Made by a program: the position numbers and the translations under genes. The notes under the pieces are model-generated. The model did not search any database. It saw nothing but the letters and a program-made list of their open reading frames with translations, and was not told the origin of the DNA. DNA of 9,704 nucleotides from an uncultured bacterium (GTDB lineage Bacteria; Hydrogenedentota; Hydrogenedentia; Hydrogenedentales; SLHB01), in the NCBI GenBank assembly GCA_937928585.1, contig CALEZK010000286.1:1-9704 (forward strand). The letters run 5' to 3'. Positions 1 to 6,222 of this stretch are shown piece after piece (positions within the stretch are counted from its first letter, which is position 1; every line of letters begins with the position of its first letter).

Positions 1-120
1 GTCCACTTCCTTGGGCCGCTCGCCGGAAAAGTCCTCCGCGTAAGCCCACCCCTGACCATCACCCAAACCGATCTCGACCAAGCCTTCACCAGCATCGAAA
101 AGGCCTGGTCCCGCATCTAA
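1..120 (+). CDS. Class III (PLP-dependent) aminotransferase, C-terminal fragment
   Basis: Frame 1 is open from the window edge to a TAA at 118-120 and gives the last 39 residues of a protein whose start lies outside. The visible tail contains GKVLRVSPPLTIT followed by an amphipathic helix ending in EKAWSRI. The pattern 'vlRlsPPLtit..dld.a...ie.a' is the usual C-terminal signature of fold-type I class III aminotransferases (4-aminobutyrate, acetylornithine and similar enzymes), where it closes the small C-terminal domain. The catalytic lysine and cofactor-binding residues are outside the window, so substrate cannot be named. The family call rests on this short motif alone; a different enzyme with a similar tail is possible but less likely. 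Confidence 0.65.
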   Translation, partial: VHFLGPLAGKVLRVSPPLTITQTDLDQAFTSIEKAWSRI

Positions 121-166
121 ACTGCGCGCAAAAGAAATCCTCGTTCCGAAGATTTACCCTTTCTCC

Positions 167-205
167 TTCCCAGGCTCGCGCCTGGGAACGCGCTCTTTTT
201 CCTCT
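167..205 (+). terminator. Palindromic hairpin with downstream T-rich tract; possible terminator or dispersed palindrome
   Basis: A perfect 9-bp stem, TTCCCAGGC (167-175) with GCCTGGGAA (180-188), is closed by a TCGC loop. Five bases later a T-rich stretch begins (CTCTTTTTCCTCTTTTCC, 193-210). It sits 47 bases after the aminotransferase stop, which suits transcription termination. The gap between stem and T-run is longer than in a classic intrinsic terminator. The TTCCCAGGC/GCCTGGGAA palindrome also resembles REP-like dispersed repeats found in many bacterial genomes, so it may be both or only a repeat. Confidence 0.4.
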
Positions 206-212
206 TTTCCTT

Positions 213-338
213 GTTCACAAGTTGCACTTGGGAACACACTGGATCGCAAAGTTGTACTTTGCGGCACATTGCGCTACCTTGCGCACGGCAACGCAAAGCG
301 CAGCTTTGCTTGGTCGCGCGGTGTCCGCACTTGTGAAC
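213..338. repeat. Nested palindrome element with terminal inverted repeats GTTCACAAGT/ACTTGTGAAC
   Basis: The 126-base segment begins with GTTCACAAGT (213-222) and ends with its exact reverse complement ACTTGTGAAC (329-338). Inside are CGCAAAGT-TGT-ACTTTGCG (245-263, 8-bp stem), GCGC-TACCTT-GCGC (271-284) and GCAAAGC-GCA-GCTTTGC (293-309, 7-bp stem). The left arm can also pair locally with ACTTGGGAAC (226-235), but with one A-G mismatch. Both ends are flanked by TT. The structure fits a small non-autonomous mobile or REP-type element, or a multibranched 5' leader RNA, because the right arm ends seven bases before the Shine-Dalgarno of the next gene. No coding sequence is credible here. Confidence 0.5.
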
Positions 339-344
339 TTGCGC

Positions 345-350
345 GGAGGT
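345..350 (+). promoter_or_regulatory. Shine-Dalgarno GGAGGT for the exported protein at 358
   Basis: GGAGGT lies seven bases before the ATG at 358 and is a near-perfect anti-16S match. It fixes the start of the downstream gene and is close to the right arm of the palindrome element, so folding of that element could affect its access. Confidence 0.75.
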
Positions 351-357
351 AAATCCG

Positions 358-1305
358 ATGTCTGGACGTTTCTCTATTGCAGTTGCGGTACTTTCAGCGT
401 TGGCAATTAACGCAGAAGCCTTGAATATCGCGCTGCAACCATCCGCATCCTCCATCTATCCAGAGTCGCCGCTTGCCCTCACGCTCTCGATGCGGCTAGA
501 CGAATCGGAACAGGGCGCCGTTAACGCCGTGCTCGTAGACAACGAATGCATCGAAATGCGCGTGTTCGCGTCAACCGGTGAAGCCGTCTCTGATTCACCA
601 TCCGACAACGCCAGATGCCGTTTCAATCCTCGACCGATGTGGATGGCGCGCTTCGTCAGCGACCCCACCGCTGTGCGCGAACGACAGTTGGTTTTCAACG
701 AATGGTGTACGACGGACCTCGTGCCAGGTGCGTACAAGGTGGTTTGCGAATTGTCCTCGGTCGATCTTTTCGTTGTCGGCGAGAAGACCGCTCAACAGCG
801 GAAATTCTCGCCACCCATGCGTTTCGAATTCGCCTTGGAAGTTCGGGAACGCAACGACGACAAGGTAAAAGCGGAATATGAATCGCTGCTGACAATTGCA
901 CAAACGCAATCCGCATCCGGCGATCAATCCGAAATGCGCGCACATGCGCTGGACGCGATCATCAATTCAAATGTACCTTTGGCGATTCCGTACCAAATTA
1001 TGCTGCTCAACGGCGACGCGCCTTACGGGCAAGGAGCGCTGATCGCCTGTCATCTCCATGACATCGCGTCAAACCTGATCAACAACAGTTCGCCCGAAAT
1101 TGCCGCCGACCTGATCGACGCGCTTCAGCATTTGGAATCGAACCGCAGCGGGATTAAGGTGGCAACCTTCACTTCCTGCCACGATACCATCCTTTACATA
1201 CTCCACGAAATACACGCGACCGGAAGCGCGGACGTGGTTCGCCTTACGCAGGATGTAGTTGATCAACACACAAAAACAAGTTTGCCATTCGCCAGCCCGG
1301 ATTAA
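358..1305 (+). CDS. Exported protein of unknown function
   Basis: I do not recognise this 315-residue protein. The ATG has a strong GGAGGT site. The first ~21 residues look like a Sec signal peptide: a short basic start (MSGRF), a hydrophobic core (SIAVAVLSALAI) and an AEA-type cleavage site around residues 19-21. A lipobox cysteine is not seen, so it is probably periplasmic or secreted rather than a lipoprotein. Residues ~22-165 look beta-rich, with a 'LVPGAYKVVCEL' strand (121-132) of the kind found in Ig-like or jelly-roll domains. Residues ~165-303 look helical (SEMRAHALDAI, PEIAADLIDALQHL, DTILYILHEI). Six cysteines (63, 87, 117, 130, 231, 274) could form disulfides after export. It stands alone, with 237 bases before it and 135 after, so context gives no job. 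Confidence 0.8.
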   Translation: MSGRFSIAVAVLSALAINAEALNIALQPSASSIYPESPLALTLSMRLDESEQGAVNAVLVDNECIEMRVFASTGEAVSDSPSDNARCRFNPRPMWMARFVSDPTAVRERQLVFNEWCTTDLVPGAYKVVCELSSVDLFVVGEKTAQQRKFSPPMRFEFALEVRERNDDKVKAEYESLLTIAQTQSASGDQSEMRAHALDAIINSNVPLAIPYQIMLLNGDAPYGQGALIACHLHDIASNLINNSSPEIAADLIDALQHLESNRSGIKVATFTSCHDTILYILHEIHATGSADVVRLTQDVVDQHTKTSLPFASPD

Positions 1306-1389
1306 TGCACCATCGGGAAGCTCCGAATTCGGCGCGTAGTTCTCAGTTAGGGCACGTTGGGCCTTGCGAACGACTCAATCGAAGAGTGG

Positions 1390-1417
1390 TTTGGGTAAAC
1401 TACTGGTGCTTTACAAT
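1390..1417 (+). promoter_or_regulatory. Possible sigma70-type promoter for the VOC gene
   Basis: TACAAT at 1412-1417 matches the -10 consensus at five of six positions. The best -35 at acceptable spacing is TTTGGG (1390-1395, 16-base spacer), which is poor. Transcription would begin near 1424 and leave a leader of about 17 bases with no Shine-Dalgarno. This is a pattern match only. Confidence 0.3.
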
Positions 1418-1440
1418 TTGTTCCACTAAAATCGACGATT

Positions 1441-1905
1441 ATGAAACCGAAAAAATCCACGCTTAAGAGAATGGACAACGTTCTCATCGTTGTCGACGAC
1501 CTCGAGGCTGCCAAGGCATTCTTTACTGAACTCGGCATGGAACTGGAAGGCGAGGCCAACGTCGAAGGTCCCATCGTGGATCGTCTCATTGACTTGGAAA
1601 ACGTCAGCGCCACCATTGCAATGATGCGCACACCCGACGGCCACGGACGCATCGAACTGGACAAATTTCACACGCCGAAAGCAGTCAGAACCGGGCACGA
1701 GAACGCCCCGGTGAACGAACTCGGAATTCGCCGCATCATGTTCGCCGTCGACGACATCGACGAAGTCGTCGCGCGCCTGCTCGCCCACGGCGCAACGCTC
1801 ATCGGCGAAGTGGTGCAATACGGAGACACCTATCGACTCGCGTACATCCGCGGCCCCGAGGGCATTATCGTCGGCCTCGCCGAGCAGCTGAACAACAAAT
1901 CGTAA
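1441..1905 (+). CDS. VOC (glyoxalase/bleomycin-resistance/dioxygenase) superfamily protein
   Basis: The 154-residue product has two paired beta-alpha-beta-beta-beta modules typical of the vicinal oxygen chelate fold: residues ~11-75 (DNVLIVVDDLEAAKAFFTELG...GRIEL) and ~95-148 (GIRRIMFAVDDIDEVVARLLAHGA...GPEGIIVGL). Length and layout match cytosolic single-chain VOC proteins that dimerise. Of the four positions that bind metal in glyoxalase I, the first is N13, the second E72, the third R98 and the fourth G145, so a classical metal site appears absent. To my recollection the block GHGRIELDKFHTP and the GIRRIMFAVDDI strand are shared by a widespread uncharacterised VOC subgroup, so this looks like a normal member and not a decayed gene. 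Substrate is unknown. The ATG at 1441 has no evident Shine-Dalgarno; an internal ATG at residue 11 (1471) would cut close to the first strand and is less attractive. Confidence 0.85.
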   Translation: MKPKKSTLKRMDNVLIVVDDLEAAKAFFTELGMELEGEANVEGPIVDRLIDLENVSATIAMMRTPDGHGRIELDKFHTPKAVRTGHENAPVNELGIRRIMFAVDDIDEVVARLLAHGATLIGEVVQYGDTYRLAYIRGPEGIIVGLAEQLNNKS

Positions 1906-1969
1906 CGGAGGTCTCGGAATCTCCAACGAAATCCGCAAGCCCTCAAAGCCAACAGTGCAGGCACGGCAA

Positions 1970-2019
1970 TGTTACCCGCGTGCCGAGACTAAACTGTTAC
2001 CCATGTCCTGAGACTGTAC
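1970..2019. mobile_element. Tandem 25-base repeat resembling an IS481-type insertion-sequence end (remnant)
   Basis: Two adjacent 25-base units start TGTTACCC at 1970 and 1995. Both carry GAGACT at unit positions 16-21, and they agree at 19 of 25 positions. Tandem TGTTACCC/TGTTACCT-like units are, as I recall, common at the ends of IS481/IS3-superfamily elements. No transposase reading frame and no second end is visible, so this would be a solo end or a scar. Family assignment is from memory of end sequences. Confidence 0.4.
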
Positions 2020-2051
2020 CCCCTGACAAGAATCATTCCGCAATTCCGGAG

Positions 2052-2071
2052 GGTGGGTTTTTCAACCCGCC
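2052..2071. repeat. Hairpin in the gap after the VOC gene
   Basis: GGTGGGTT (2052-2059) pairs with AACCCGCC (2064-2071) around a TTTC loop: eight pairs with one G-T wobble. No T-run follows on the plus strand, so it is not a standard terminator. It may be a dispersed palindrome or an mRNA 3' end structure for the VOC gene. Confidence 0.4.
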
Positions 2072-2135
2072 AACACGCCCGCAAACCACCCGAAAAACTG
2101 CAAACCCCAACCGCTAGTGCGACAAAAAACGCGCC

Positions 2136-2150
2136 CGGCGCGGGGCGCCG
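2136..2150. repeat. GC-rich hairpin upstream of leuB
   Basis: CGGCGC (2136-2141) and GCGCCG (2145-2150) form a 6-bp stem with a GGG loop, flanked by AAAAAA (2124-2129) on the left and CTTT on the right. Read on the minus strand, a stem followed by a T-run resembles a weak terminator, but no minus-strand gene leads into it. Role unclear. Confidence 0.3.
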
Positions 2151-2225
2151 CTTTCACTGATCCAAACGCCTATCCTTTCCTTCGCTGCCTGCTGTTTGCT
2201 AGGCTACCCGCTTGCCGTCCTAATT

Positions 2226-2239
2226 TTTCGCGAAAGGGA
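2226..2239 (+). promoter_or_regulatory. TTTCGCGAAA palindrome overlapping the leuB Shine-Dalgarno
   Basis: A perfect 10-base palindrome TTTCGCGAAA (2226-2235) runs into AAGGGA (2234-2239), which lies five bases before the ATG and acts as the ribosome binding site. The palindrome could be an operator half-pair or a small stem that affects translation. Too short to claim more. Confidence 0.4.
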
Positions 2240-2244
2240 ATTCC

Positions 2245-3345
2245 ATGACCAAGACCTACACCATCGCCATGCTTGAAGGCGATTGCATCGGACCGGAGAT
2301 CACGCGTGAGGCCGTGAAGGTGTTGCGCGCGATTGAGGCTCAGTCCGGCGTCACTTTTGATCTTCGGTTTGCGCCGTTCGGTGGCCAGGCCTATTTCGAC
2401 ACCGGCAAGGCCTTTCCCGACGAAACGAAGGCGGTTTGCGACGCGGCGGACGCCATCCTCAAGGGGCCCATCGGGCTGAGCCATGAGGACTCCCTGAAGA
2501 TTCCGGTCGACGAACAGCCCGAGCGTGGCGCCTTGTTGCCCCTGCGCCGGAGATACAACACCTTCGCCAATTTCCGGCCCGTCTATTTGCCCGCCGAGCT
2601 CGCGCATTTCTCGCCGCTCAAGGCACGCGTGGTCGAAGGCGGCATCGACATGATGATGATCCGCGAGTTGGTCGGCGGCCTTTACTTTGGCCGTAAGGAA
2701 GAGGGAATCGACCCGAACGGCAAGCGCTACGTGAGAGAAGTGCTCGAATACGACGAAGACCAGATCAGCCAGATCCTGCACGTCGCATTCAAAGAATCAC
2801 AGCGCCGCAAGAAGGTCCTCCACAATATCCACAAAAGCAACGTGCTTAAATCCAGCGTGCTGTGGAACACCGTACTCGACGAAGTATCCACGTCCTATCC
2901 AGACGTCACGGTCAAGCACGTAATCGTCGACGCTGCCGCCACCGCCCTCGTGCTCAACCCGCGCCAGTTCGATGTCATGGTCATGGAAAACATGTTCGGC
3001 GACATCCTCAGCGATCTCGCCGGCGGCCTGCTCGGCTCGCTCGGGCTCATGCCCTCCGCCTGCATCGGCCCGGACAAAGGCTACTACGAACCGTCCCACG
3101 GTTCCGCGCCGGACATCGCCGGCAAGGGCATCGCCAATCCCTACTCGATGATCGGCTCCGTCGCGTTGATGCTCGAAAAAAGCTTCGGCATGGAGGCAGA
3201 GGCCAAGCGCATCATGGACGCGATGCGCTCGGTGTTCGGCGCCGGCTACACGACCGCCGACCTGAAAGACCCCGAAGGCAAAGCCACCCTGATTGGTACC
3301 GCCGAGTTCGGCGACAAAGTCGTGGCAGCCCTTACCGCGAAGTGA
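2245..3345 (+). CDS. leuB: 3-isopropylmalate dehydrogenase (LeuB-type beta-decarboxylating dehydrogenase)
   Basis: The 366-residue cytosolic enzyme matches LeuB, which oxidises and decarboxylates 3-isopropylmalate to 2-oxoisocaproate with NAD in leucine biosynthesis. Length is normal. Substrate-binding arginines fit LLPLRRR (98-103), NFRP (R111) and RELVGGLYFG (R140, catalytic Y147). The catalytic lysine is K197 in HKSNVL. Metal-binding aspartates are D229 (VDAAA), D253 and D257 (FGDILSDLAG), at the spacing of the Thermus enzyme. EPSHGSAPDIAGKGIANP (282-299) is the dinucleotide-binding block, and D290 matches the NAD-selecting aspartate. Odd points: the usual GDGIGPE is GDCIGPE (C14), and leuC/leuD are not adjacent. 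A homoisocitrate or D-malate dehydrogenase role cannot be fully excluded, since HKSNVL differs from the common LeuB DKANVL. The ATG has a good AAGGGA site. Confidence 0.8.
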   Translation: MTKTYTIAMLEGDCIGPEITREAVKVLRAIEAQSGVTFDLRFAPFGGQAYFDTGKAFPDETKAVCDAADAILKGPIGLSHEDSLKIPVDEQPERGALLPLRRRYNTFANFRPVYLPAELAHFSPLKARVVEGGIDMMMIRELVGGLYFGRKEEGIDPNGKRYVREVLEYDEDQISQILHVAFKESQRRKKVLHNIHKSNVLKSSVLWNTVLDEVSTSYPDVTVKHVIVDAAATALVLNPRQFDVMVMENMFGDILSDLAGGLLGSLGLMPSACIGPDKGYYEPSHGSAPDIAGKGIANPYSMIGSVALMLEKSFGMEAEAKRIMDAMRSVFGAGYTTADLKDPEGKATLIGTAEFGDKVVAALTAK

Positions 3346-3377
3346 TTCAATTAAAACGATTAAAGTGCGCTCTATTT

Positions 3378-3392
3378 AGTCCTTGACGGACT
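3378..3392. promoter_or_regulatory. Inverted repeat AGTCC-TTGAC-GGACT spanning the -35 box
   Basis: AGTCC (3378-3382) and GGACT (3388-3392) are perfect inverted 5-mers around TTGAC, and the centre of symmetry lies on the -35 hexamer of the following promoter. A dimeric repressor bound here would block sigma. Five-base half-sites can occur by chance, so this is a candidate only. Confidence 0.3.
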
Positions 3393-3411
3393 TTGAACCA
3401 CAGGATATAGT
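3383..3411 (+). promoter_or_regulatory. Strong sigma70-like promoter for the ATPase-TPR gene
   Basis: TTGACG (3383-3388) and TATAGT (3406-3411) each match consensus at five of six positions and are separated by exactly 17 bases. Transcription would start near 3418, giving a leader of about 119 bases. It is the best promoter match in the window and shows that the downstream gene need not be co-transcribed with leuB, which ends 38 bases upstream of the -35 box. Confidence 0.7.
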
Positions 3412-3419
3412 ATCGCCAC

Positions 3420-3452
3420 TGGCCCCGCAGCAGCGGTCATTTCTCGGGGCCA
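3420..3452 (+). promoter_or_regulatory. Hairpin at the predicted transcript 5' end
   Basis: TGGCCCCG (3420-3427) and CGGGGCCA (3445-3452) form a perfect 8-bp stem with a 17-base loop, starting within a few bases of the predicted transcription start at about 3418. A 5'-terminal stem commonly protects mRNA from RNase E or RppH-dependent decay. No T-run follows, so attenuation by termination is unlikely. The rest of the leader (3453-3536) shows no structure I recognise and only a weak GGGG-type ribosome site. Confidence 0.45.
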
Positions 3453-3536
3453 AATTCTAACGCAGTTACGTAGTCTTTCCCGGATTGGGCCTGTGCACTT
3501 GGGCTGGGTCCGTTCCAGGGATCGGGGTGTGGGACT

Positions 3537-5957
3537 ATGGCATCGTTGGCATCGGTAAGGGCCTTGCCGATCCTTGTTGGGGCATTGGACGAGGATCGTG
3601 CGCCGGAACTTGTGATCGGTCGCACCGATCTTGTGGCCCGACTTTGGGCGGCCGCGCGCGAAAAGAATGTTCGCATCACCGGCGCGCGCCACATGGGCAA
3701 GACGTGGGCGCTGAAGCTCGCCGCATCGCAACATCCGGACTGGGCCTCGCCCATTCTCGTTGAAGCAGGCGCCTGCCAATCGATCCCCGAACTCACGTAC
3801 CGCATCGCCACCGCATTCGGCCGCATCGGCATCGTGCCGCGCGATTGGGCGGGTCGCGTCGCGCAATGGCACGCGAAACTGTTGAACCCCGATGCAGACG
3901 GCAAACCCGCGACGCCGTGGCTCATGGTATTGAACGGCACGCTGCAACATGCCTCCTCGCACCTCGGCGCAACCACCCCGACGATCATCCTCGACGGTTT
4001 CGGCGAACTGGTTGATCGCCTCTGCCAATCCGGCGCGCATGACGGCGCGCGAAAACTGGTCGACGCCGTTTCATCCTTTGAAAACGACTGGCACCGCCTT
4101 CGCTGTATCGTCAGCGGTTGCTCGGAACTCGACGACGCCCTCTCGATGCTGTACGCCGGTGTCGAAGCGCCCTTGCCCAAGACTTTCGCGCAGTTCGACG
4201 TGCCGCCCCTCGCGCACGAGGACGCGCAGTATCTCGCGGCGTGTTTGTTGCTCGGCGAAGGCGTCCCCTGTTCCGATCTTCATGATGTCGCCGAGGCCGT
4301 CGCCACGGCCAGCGGCGAGAATCCCTATCTTATTCACAACACCATCGATTGGATGGTCCGTTTCCAGCCGGGCGTGTGGACGCCCGATCGCGTCCAGGAA
4401 GTTCCCACGGTTTTGTGGAACGAACCCATGGATGACGACGACACCACCGAAGTGGACGAACCGCTTCAGCGCAATTCCATCGACGAAGAATTGACCAAAG
4501 CGGCCTCGATGCTCGAGTCGCTCGCGGAACCCGCCGAAGAAATCACGCCGTCGCGGAAACCGGAAAAACATCCGGTGCTGACGCTTCCGCCCGCGTTCAT
4601 GCTGTTGAATTCCGTGGGTGAAACCGCGCCTGCGCCCAGCGCAGCGCCCGCGCGCGACGAATCCCCCAGCAAGTTAATGCGCGACTGGCGGCGCGTGCAA
4701 CCGTATCTCAACGCCCAACCATTCGCGCTCACGCAACCCGCATCTTTTTACGTGACACTGGTCGAATCGCGCTACGCGCAGGATGAAGAACAGGAGCCGC
4801 AATCGTTCGTTTCACTGAGCAACGCAGACGCGCCGATCGCGGGCATGCGCGCGCTCGCGGAAGCGCGCCAGGCGCTCCTTGCGCTCGAAGAGCCAACGCC
4901 GCTGCTCGGCATCGAAGCGGATGACGCCCTCTTTCAGCGCGGCGCTGCCCAGTTGCAGCGGGGCCAATTCGAGTTCGCGCTCGACATTTTTCAGGAGCTC
5001 GCGCGGCGCACGCGCAACGGCGCGCACGCCGAATTCGCCTCCGCATCACTCGTAAACACCGCCTACGCGCTTGCGCGCTTGCATCGCTACGAAGAAGCCG
5101 CCGGGGTGTGCGATGCGCTCGTGCGACAGTTTGGCGAAGATCACCGCGCAGGCGTTCTCGCATGCGTAGCCATCGCATTGGTCAACAAGAGCGCCGCGCT
5201 CATCGCCATCGGTCGCGGCAACGACGCGATCGTCGTGTGCCGCGCGCTACTCGCATGCTCCACGCCAGACACGGAAAGCGTCTTCGCCGAGGCCATTCTC
5301 AGCGCACGCTACAACCTCGCGTACGCGCTGAATCAGCTCGGCAACGAAGGCGAATCCGCCGCGGCGTACAAGACCCTCTCTACAACCTGTCGCGAGGCGG
5401 TCTCCGCGGGCTTGCGCACCATGGGTGCGGACGCCGCCTACAACACCGCTGTCGCGCATCATCGGAACGCCCGGCGTGTGGAGACTATCGAAGCCTGCGA
5501 GACGGCCGTGGCCCTGAACCCGGAACACCTGCGCGCGCACGCGCTCCGCGTCGTCGCCTACTTGCAATTGCACCTCGTGGGCGAGGCCATCGCGGCAATC
5601 GGCGATGTCTTCCGCGCCTACCCGCCCGATAGCACCCAGCGCGCATTTGTGCTCTCCGAAATCCTTCGGGAGTCCGCGGCGAGCCCGGGCCTGCTGCAAA
5701 TCGTGGTGTCCGCCAGCCGGGACGATCTGCCCGCGCTGGTCTGCGGGTTGACCCTTTGGCTGCGCCGGCAATTGCCGCTCGATCACGCCACCGCGGTGCA
5801 CCTCGGCGTCGCCGAACATGCCCTCCGGCCCCAATTCGAGGGGCACGCGGATGCATTGGCCGCGCTGGACCTGCTGCGCGCGGCCCGCCTGGTCACCCTA
5901 GGCGATCCCTCCGCCATCGCAACCCTTTCCGACGAGCACCAGCGCCTCTTGGGCTGA
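3537..5957 (+). CDS. P-loop ATPase (AAA/STAND-like) with C-terminal TPR-like repeats, function unknown
   Basis: The 806-residue product has no signal peptide or membrane segment and is probably cytosolic. After a short N-terminus, VIGRTDLVARL (26-36) resembles the 'vGR..el..L' start of archaeal-ATPase/STAND-type NTPase domains. Walker A is GARHMGKT (49-56) and Walker B is IILDGFGE (150-157), whose E157 could act as the catalytic base. CIVSGCSELDD (190-200) sits where a sensor strand is expected, and GENPYLIHN (260-268) recalls the winged-helix side 'G.Pyl' motif of these ATPases. Residues ~297-380 are an acidic, proline-rich linker (MDDDDTTEVDEP). From ~460 to ~695 helical hairpins look like divergent TPRs, for example 464-490, 498-530, 545-572, 587-615 and 633-660. 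The tail to 806 is helical. STAND proteins use such repeats to sense a ligand or partner, but no effector domain is recognisable here. Start choice: the ATG at 3537 has only weak GGGG upstream. Its own promoter and 5' hairpin suggest independent expression. Confidence 0.8.
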   Translation: MASLASVRALPILVGALDEDRAPELVIGRTDLVARLWAAAREKNVRITGARHMGKTWALKLAASQHPDWASPILVEAGACQSIPELTYRIATAFGRIGIVPRDWAGRVAQWHAKLLNPDADGKPATPWLMVLNGTLQHASSHLGATTPTIILDGFGELVDRLCQSGAHDGARKLVDAVSSFENDWHRLRCIVSGCSELDDALSMLYAGVEAPLPKTFAQFDVPPLAHEDAQYLAACLLLGEGVPCSDLHDVAEAVATASGENPYLIHNTIDWMVRFQPGVWTPDRVQEVPTVLWNEPMDDDDTTEVDEPLQRNSIDEELTKAASMLESLAEPAEEITPSRKPEKHPVLTLPPAFMLLNSVGETAPAPSAAPARDESPSKLMRDWRRVQPYLNAQPFALTQPASFYVTLVESRYAQDEEQEPQSFVSLSNADAPIAGMRALAEARQALLALEEPTPLLGIEADDALFQRGAAQLQRGQFEFALDIFQELARRTRNGAHAEFASASLVNTAYALARLHRYEEAAGVCDALVRQFGEDHRAGVLACVAIALVNKSAALIAIGRGNDAIVVCRALLACSTPDTESVFAEAILSARYNLAYALNQLGNEGESAAAYKTLSTTCREAVSAGLRTMGADAAYNTAVAHHRNARRVETIEACETAVALNPEHLRAHALRVVAYLQLHLVGEAIAAIGDVFRAYPPDSTQRAFVLSEILRESAASPGLLQIVVSASRDDLPALVCGLTLWLRRQLPLDHATAVHLGVAEHALRPQFEGHADALAALDLLRAARLVTLGDPSAIATLSDEHQRLLG

Positions 5958-6222
5958 CTTTGGGGGCGTCCGCCCGTCGATTGACCCCTCCGGGTGATTT
6001 TCTCTTGCCGGATCGGGTAAAATCCGACCTTGTTTGGCCCGGGAAGGGCCGCCCGGCATTACGCTGGTTGGGGATGGGTGTTGGCCCGGCAATGAATGTA
6101 TCTACTGGGCGGGTTCTAACGCGTGGCGTTGAATCCGCTGAAATTTGGGTGGCAGGTTTCGCACCCGGCACGCGGCGCGTTTCTTCGTGTGTTCCATTGT
6201 TTGCCCAAAGGCACGTGAAGCC
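5958..6222 (+). other. Gap upstream of kup, no gene; GC-rich stems only
   Basis: This 265-base stretch holds no supported gene. Short stems are visible: GGGCG-TC-CGCCC (5966-5977) just after the ATPase stop, CGGAT/ATCCG around a TAAAAT, and GGCCC-GGGAA-GGGCC (near 6037-6051). None has a following T-run. The segment TAAAAT near 6018 looks like a -10 box but has no acceptable -35 at 16-18 bases. I could not match the segment to the c-di-AMP riboswitch that precedes some potassium transporter genes. Confidence 0.4.

Noticed and set aside
222..410. 62-codon plus-strand frame
   Set aside because: It runs through the palindrome element and into the exported protein in another frame; its content reflects the repeats, not a protein.
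3372..4180. Two long minus-strand open frames over the ATPase promoter and N-terminus
   Set aside because: They overlap the Walker A coding region and the promoter on the other strand, lack ribosome sites and family motifs, and are explained by GC-rich codon bias.
3537..5957. Anti-phage defence island around the ATPase-TPR gene
   Set aside because: Flanking genes are leuB and kup, with no integrase, toxin, nuclease or methylase. The protein's build alone does not justify a defence call.
5958..6222. c-di-AMP (ydaO-type) riboswitch upstream of kup
   Set aside because: Potassium transporter genes in some bacteria have one, but I could not find its conserved core or paired pseudo-symmetric stems here, and no terminator precedes the gene.
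6145..6222. Longer kup start at the TTG at 6145
   Set aside because: The 26 added residues are arginine-rich, match nothing in the Kup family and have no better ribosome site than the ATG at 6223.
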